This document shows, one piece after another, positions 35,099 through 37,732 of a DNA stretch of 37,732 nt. The translations under genes and the position numbers were made by a program. The notes under the pieces are model-generated. The model was not told the origin of the DNA, did not search any database, and saw only the letters and a list, made by a program, of their open reading frames with translations. Each line of letters begins with the position of its first letter. Within the stretch, counting starts at the first letter, position 1. Source of the stretch: CAZQRW01 sp964596115 (GTDB lineage Bacteria > Hydrothermota > UBA3072 > B12-G15); assembly GCA_964596115.1 (NCBI GenBank), contig CAZQRW010000012.1, positions 1 to 37,732 on the forward strand, read 5' to 3'.

Positions 35099-35887
35099 AT
35101 GAGAATTATACCAAAGGTTGCCAAAACCATTCATACGAAGACAAAAATTCCTGGACTTGATTACACCATTAATCAATATGTGGGATGTGAGCATCAATGC
35201 ATCTATTGCTATGCAAAATTCATTATGAAATGGAAAAATTATGGAGATTGGGGAACCTGGGTGGAGGTGAAGGTTAACGCACCTGAACTTGTAAAGAAAT
35301 ATGTAAAAGGGTATGTATCTATGTCCACTGTTTCAGATCCATACCAGCCCATCGAGAAGGAGTTAAAATTAACAAGAAGGATTCTTCAGAATATGAACAA
35401 GGAAACAAAATTATCGATACTTACAAAATCAGATCTTGTCTTGAGGGATATAGACGTCATAAAAAATTTTGAAAATATTAAGATTGGATTAACTATCAAT
35501 GGATTCCCAGAAAATATTAGAAATGTTTTAGAGCCAGGTGCACCATCCCACGAGCAAAGAGTTAAAGCATTAAGAAAAATTAAACAGGAGGGAATAAATA
35601 CATACTGTTTTATGAGTCCTGTTATTCCTCTTTTAACAGATATTGAAAGGGTATTGAAAGATACGAATGGGATACCACAGTACTATGTTATAGAATTCAT
35701 AAATATGGGACTTGCAGGACAAAGATTTAGAGATGTTCTGAAAAGGATTTCACCAGACTCATTGAACATAATAGAGGACAATAGGAGGATGGCAAATTTT
35801 ATTTTAGAGATAAAAAAAATGATCCAGGAAAGAAATATTCCTGTAAGTGATATAATTACACACCAGAAAAAGAAATATTGTGATTAA
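35099..35887 (+). CDS. Radical SAM protein of the SPL (spore photoproduct lyase-like) family
   Basis: A 262-residue radical SAM enzyme. The [4Fe-4S] motif CxxxCxxC is Cys30-Cys34-Cys37 in GCEHQCIYCYAKF, preceded by GLDYTINQYVG. VSMSTVSDPYQPIEKE then LTRRILQ and LSILTKSDLVLRDIDVI are the hallmarks of the SPL/Rv2578c-like subgroup. The substrate of this subgroup is not settled; it lacks the context of a true spore photoproduct lyase and no sporulation gene is here. There is no convincing Shine-Dalgarno, and the -10-like box ends six bases before ATG. The stop lies two bases from the end of convergent leuC. Confidence 0.9.
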   Translation: MRIIPKVAKTIHTKTKIPGLDYTINQYVGCEHQCIYCYAKFIMKWKNYGDWGTWVEVKVNAPELVKKYVKGYVSMSTVSDPYQPIEKELKLTRRILQNMNKETKLSILTKSDLVLRDIDVIKNFENIKIGLTINGFPENIRNVLEPGAPSHEQRVKALRKIKQEGINTYCFMSPVIPLLTDIERVLKDTNGIPQYYVIEFINMGLAGQRFRDVLKRISPDSLNIIEDNRRMANFILEIKKMIQERNIPVSDIITHQKKKYCD

Positions 35888-35889
35888 CT

Positions 35890-37149
35890 CTATAGAAAGT
35901 TCCTGGGGTCACTTATCTCACCAGCTATTGCACTTGCAGCAACAGTATATGGAGAAGCAAGATATATAAAAGAATCTCTGGAACCCATCCGTCCCTTAAA
36001 ATTTCTATTAGCGGTTGAAATAGCAGTCTCCTCGGGCGCAAGTACCCCCTCATGTGCACCGAGGCAGGGACCGCAACCAGGATTGAGTATGATGCCACCC
36101 GCTGAAATTAAAATTTGAAGAATTCCCTCCTTTAATGCCCTTTTGTAAATTTCCCACGAGGCTGGGAGCACAAGCAAGCGTACATTGCGTGCCACCCGCC
36201 TTTTATTGAGTATTTTAGCAGCTGCCCTTAGATCTTCAAGCCTACCATTTGTGCAGGTCCCTATCAACGCCTCATTTATTTTTATGTGACGTGCCTCCTC
36301 TATGGGATGAACATTATCTACCGTATGCGGAAATGCCACCTGAGGAGAGATATTACTTATGTCAAATTCCCTGGTATCAACATAAGTGGCATCTTCATCT
36401 GGATATATGGGTTTATATTTCTCTCTCACTCTTCCCTTTAAAAAATTAAATGTTTTTTTGTCAGGGGCTATATATCCATTTTTTGCTCCCATCTCAGCTG
36501 ACATATTTGTAAGGACCATTCTTCCAGCAATTGTCATATCTTTTATGATGGGCCCAGTGAATTCAACAGATTTATATAATGCTCCATCTGCTCCCATTGA
36601 ACCGATTATATAAAGAATGATGTCCTTTGGTGTAATATATCCCTTTGGTTTTCCCCGAACTACAACCTTAATACTCTCAGGAACCTTGAGCCATATCTCA
36701 CCTGTTGCCCAGATAGATGCTACCTCACTTCTCCCAATACCTGCAGAAAATGCACCAAATGCTCCATATGTCGTTGTATGGGAGTCTGCTCCAAGTATTA
36801 CCTTGCCCGGGAGTGCAAATCCCTTCTCGGGAAGAATCTGGTGGCATATCCCACCATCTGTATTTATATCATAGAAGTGCTCTATCCCCTGTTCAGATGC
36901 AAACTCCCGCACAGTTTTTTGGTTGGTGGCATATTCTGCAGTAGATGGTGGCACTACATGGTCAAAAACAATAATGACTCTGCTTTTATCGAAAACATAT
37001 TTTCCGCACATTTTTTTAAAGCTGTTGATAATCGCATATGTGTTGTCATGAGACATAACGTAATCCACACCTGTTACGACGATATCTCCTGGCTTTACAT
37101 CCCTACCTGTTTTTTGGGAGAGGATTTTTTCAACGAATGTTTTGCCCAT
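35890..37149 (-). CDS. leuC: 3-isopropylmalate dehydratase large subunit-like (LeuC/homoaconitase family)
   Basis: A 419-residue aconitase-superfamily large subunit of the shorter, archaeal-type LeuC/HacA class. The [4Fe-4S] ligands are Cys299 (IGTCTNGR), Cys359 and Cys362 (NPGCGPCLG). Other signatures are VMSHDNT, FDHVVP, HQILPEKGFALPG and GADSHTTTYGAFGAFSAGIG. It would isomerise 2- to 3-isopropylmalate in leucine synthesis with a LeuD subunit, but homoaconitase or a related hydratase is also possible, as these cannot be told apart by eye. No leuD or other leucine gene adjoins it. The start has AGGGAG upstream, inside the end of the HD-domain gene three bases before, so the two are co-transcribed. 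Confidence 0.9.
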   Translation of the reverse strand: MGKTFVEKILSQKTGRDVKPGDIVVTGVDYVMSHDNTYAIINSFKKMCGKYVFDKSRVIIVFDHVVPPSTAEYATNQKTVREFASEQGIEHFYDINTDGGICHQILPEKGFALPGKVILGADSHTTTYGAFGAFSAGIGRSEVASIWATGEIWLKVPESIKVVVRGKPKGYITPKDIILYIIGSMGADGALYKSVEFTGPIIKDMTIAGRMVLTNMSAEMGAKNGYIAPDKKTFNFLKGRVREKYKPIYPDEDATYVDTREFDISNISPQVAFPHTVDNVHPIEEARHIKINEALIGTCTNGRLEDLRAAAKILNKRRVARNVRLLVLPASWEIYKRALKEGILQILISAGGIILNPGCGPCLGAHEGVLAPEETAISTANRNFKGRMGSRDSFIYLASPYTVAASAIAGEISDPRNFL

Positions 37150-37152
37150 AAA

Positions 37153-37680
37153 TTACTCCCTAAATGGCTGGAAATTTATAAAGTCTGCATAATTTACAAT
37201 CCATGCCTCGGGTGTTCTCTTTACAAATTCACCTTCTTTTGAATGTGCAGCAATAATATGTATTACCTCCATGGGAAGCTTGTGTTCATAAGCAAGGGCT
37301 GCCCCTGAAACGGGGTGTCTTACCCTCTTCCCGAACTCACTTACTATGATCTCCCCTCCTCTCATGGTATATTCAAGAAATTTCCCAACGTCATGTAGTA
37401 AAGCACCAGATATGAGTATATCTTTTTCCATCTTAAGCATATCACCATAAGATTTTTCCATTGATTCAAAAATGGCGATTGCAGTCCTTGCAACGGCTCT
37501 TGTATGTTTAATCAGGCTTATTTTGGTATCCTTTATTAGCATTGTAAAAGGAATCCTTTTGAGATCCTCCTCCTCCCACCCGCCTCGCGTGATGGCATCG
37601 AGTATGGTCTCCTCAGTTTTCTTTCTTAGATCAACATCTTTTATTAACCCTACTTCGGGGAGGAATTTTTTAACTTCCAT
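37153..37680 (-). CDS. HD-domain phosphohydrolase
   Basis: A 175-residue HD-superfamily protein with metal-binding motifs: His in LIKHTRAVARTA, the HD pair in GALLHDVGKFLEY, and later His residues in VRHPVSGAALAYEH and IIAAHSKEG. It probably hydrolyses a phosphate ester, such as a nucleotide or cyclic nucleotide. Two starts compete. ATG 37680 has an ideal GGAGG (37690-37686) five bases upstream. ATG 37692 adds MEVN and lies seven bases after the -10 box, so it could be used without a leader. I chose 37680 for its Shine-Dalgarno. leuC starts three bases after the stop. Confidence 0.85.
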   Translation of the reverse strand: MEVKKFLPEVGLIKDVDLRKKTEETILDAITRGGWEEEDLKRIPFTMLIKDTKISLIKHTRAVARTAIAIFESMEKSYGDMLKMEKDILISGALLHDVGKFLEYTMRGGEIIVSEFGKRVRHPVSGAALAYEHKLPMEVIHIIAAHSKEGEFVKRTPEAWIVNYADFINFQPFRE

Positions 37681-37699
37681 ATTTACCTCCATTTTTCAA

Positions 37700-37727
37700 A
37701 TAATACCAAAATTTTGTATATAGTCAA
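37700..37727 (-). promoter_or_regulatory. Promoter of the HD-domain/leuC operon
   Basis: On the minus strand: TTGACT (37727-37722), 16-base spacer, TATTAT (37705-37700). Transcription should start near 37693, giving either no leader for ATG 37692 or about 12 bases for ATG 37680. Confidence 0.7.
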
Positions 37728-37732
37728 TAAAA

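Noticed and set aside
36778..37242. 154-codon open frame on the plus strand
   Set aside because: It is a shadow of leuC and the HD-domain gene, both with clear motifs; the translation looks like no protein family.
1..37732. Mobile elements, prophage, toxin-antitoxin or defence systems
   Set aside because: No transposase, integrase, terminal repeats, phage gene, CRISPR spacer pattern or nuclease-helicase cassette was seen; RadC and the tRNA alone do not indicate an integrated element.

Overview
The window is A+T-rich chromosomal DNA from a Gram-negative (diderm) bacterium. It carries two OmpA-family outer-membrane proteins, a lipoprotein and lgt. Gram-positive-style choices sit beside these: a PcrA-like helicase and the GatCAB amidotransferase. 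The mix, the frequent AGA/AGG arginine codons and the DUF4175-type membrane protein suggest an uncultured, possibly thermophilic lineage such as candidate division WOR-3 (Stahlbacteria). That placement is inference and needs a phylogeny. I see no mobile element, prophage, CRISPR array or defence island; the content is mostly housekeeping and envelope genes.

Layout. 1-3.7 kb: lipoprotein plus barrel/OmpA protein, closed by a strong terminator. 3.9-5.2 kb: a DUF401 permease read toward a leftward operon (9.8-5.2 kb) of a LolA-like protein, a DUF4175-like coiled-coil membrane protein and a TPR-like protein. 9.9-13.1 kb, divergent: glmS, a secreted seven-bladed beta-propeller protein and a LapA-like membrane protein. 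13.1-13.4 kb: a gene-free stretch with a hairpin and a small degenerate minisatellite. 13.4-15.0 kb: rnfB-like and lgt. 15.06-17.0 kb: tRNA-Lys(TTT) directly ahead of the second OmpA protein. 17.0-24.9 kb: pcrA-gatC-gatA-gatB-uvrA, every gene overlapping the next. 25.0-30.8 kb: metallophosphoesterase-rpe-HEAT-repeat protein-guaA-unknown exported protein, again overlapping or nearly so. 30.8-37.7 kb: GNAT acetyltransferase, radC (leftward), hybrid histidine kinase, radical SAM protein, and leuC with an HD-domain gene (leftward).

The most interesting signals are in gene expression and export, not in a cassette. (1) At least five operon-leading genes have a promoter whose -10 box ends 5-6 bases before the ATG and have no Shine-Dalgarno sequence, so their transcripts should be leaderless; other genes in the window use classical Shine-Dalgarno leaders. 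(2) Five predicted exported proteins start with very short hydrophobic signals lacking a basic n-region. (3) The second ompA gene seems to be transcribed from the tRNA-Lys promoter. (4) A propeller protein with seven regular blades ends in a short tail resembling a type IX secretion sorting domain. (5) RadC carries an unexplained N-terminal extension, and the RnfB-like protein has lost cysteines of its C-terminal ferredoxin pair. All sites were read by eye; no alignment or search was run.
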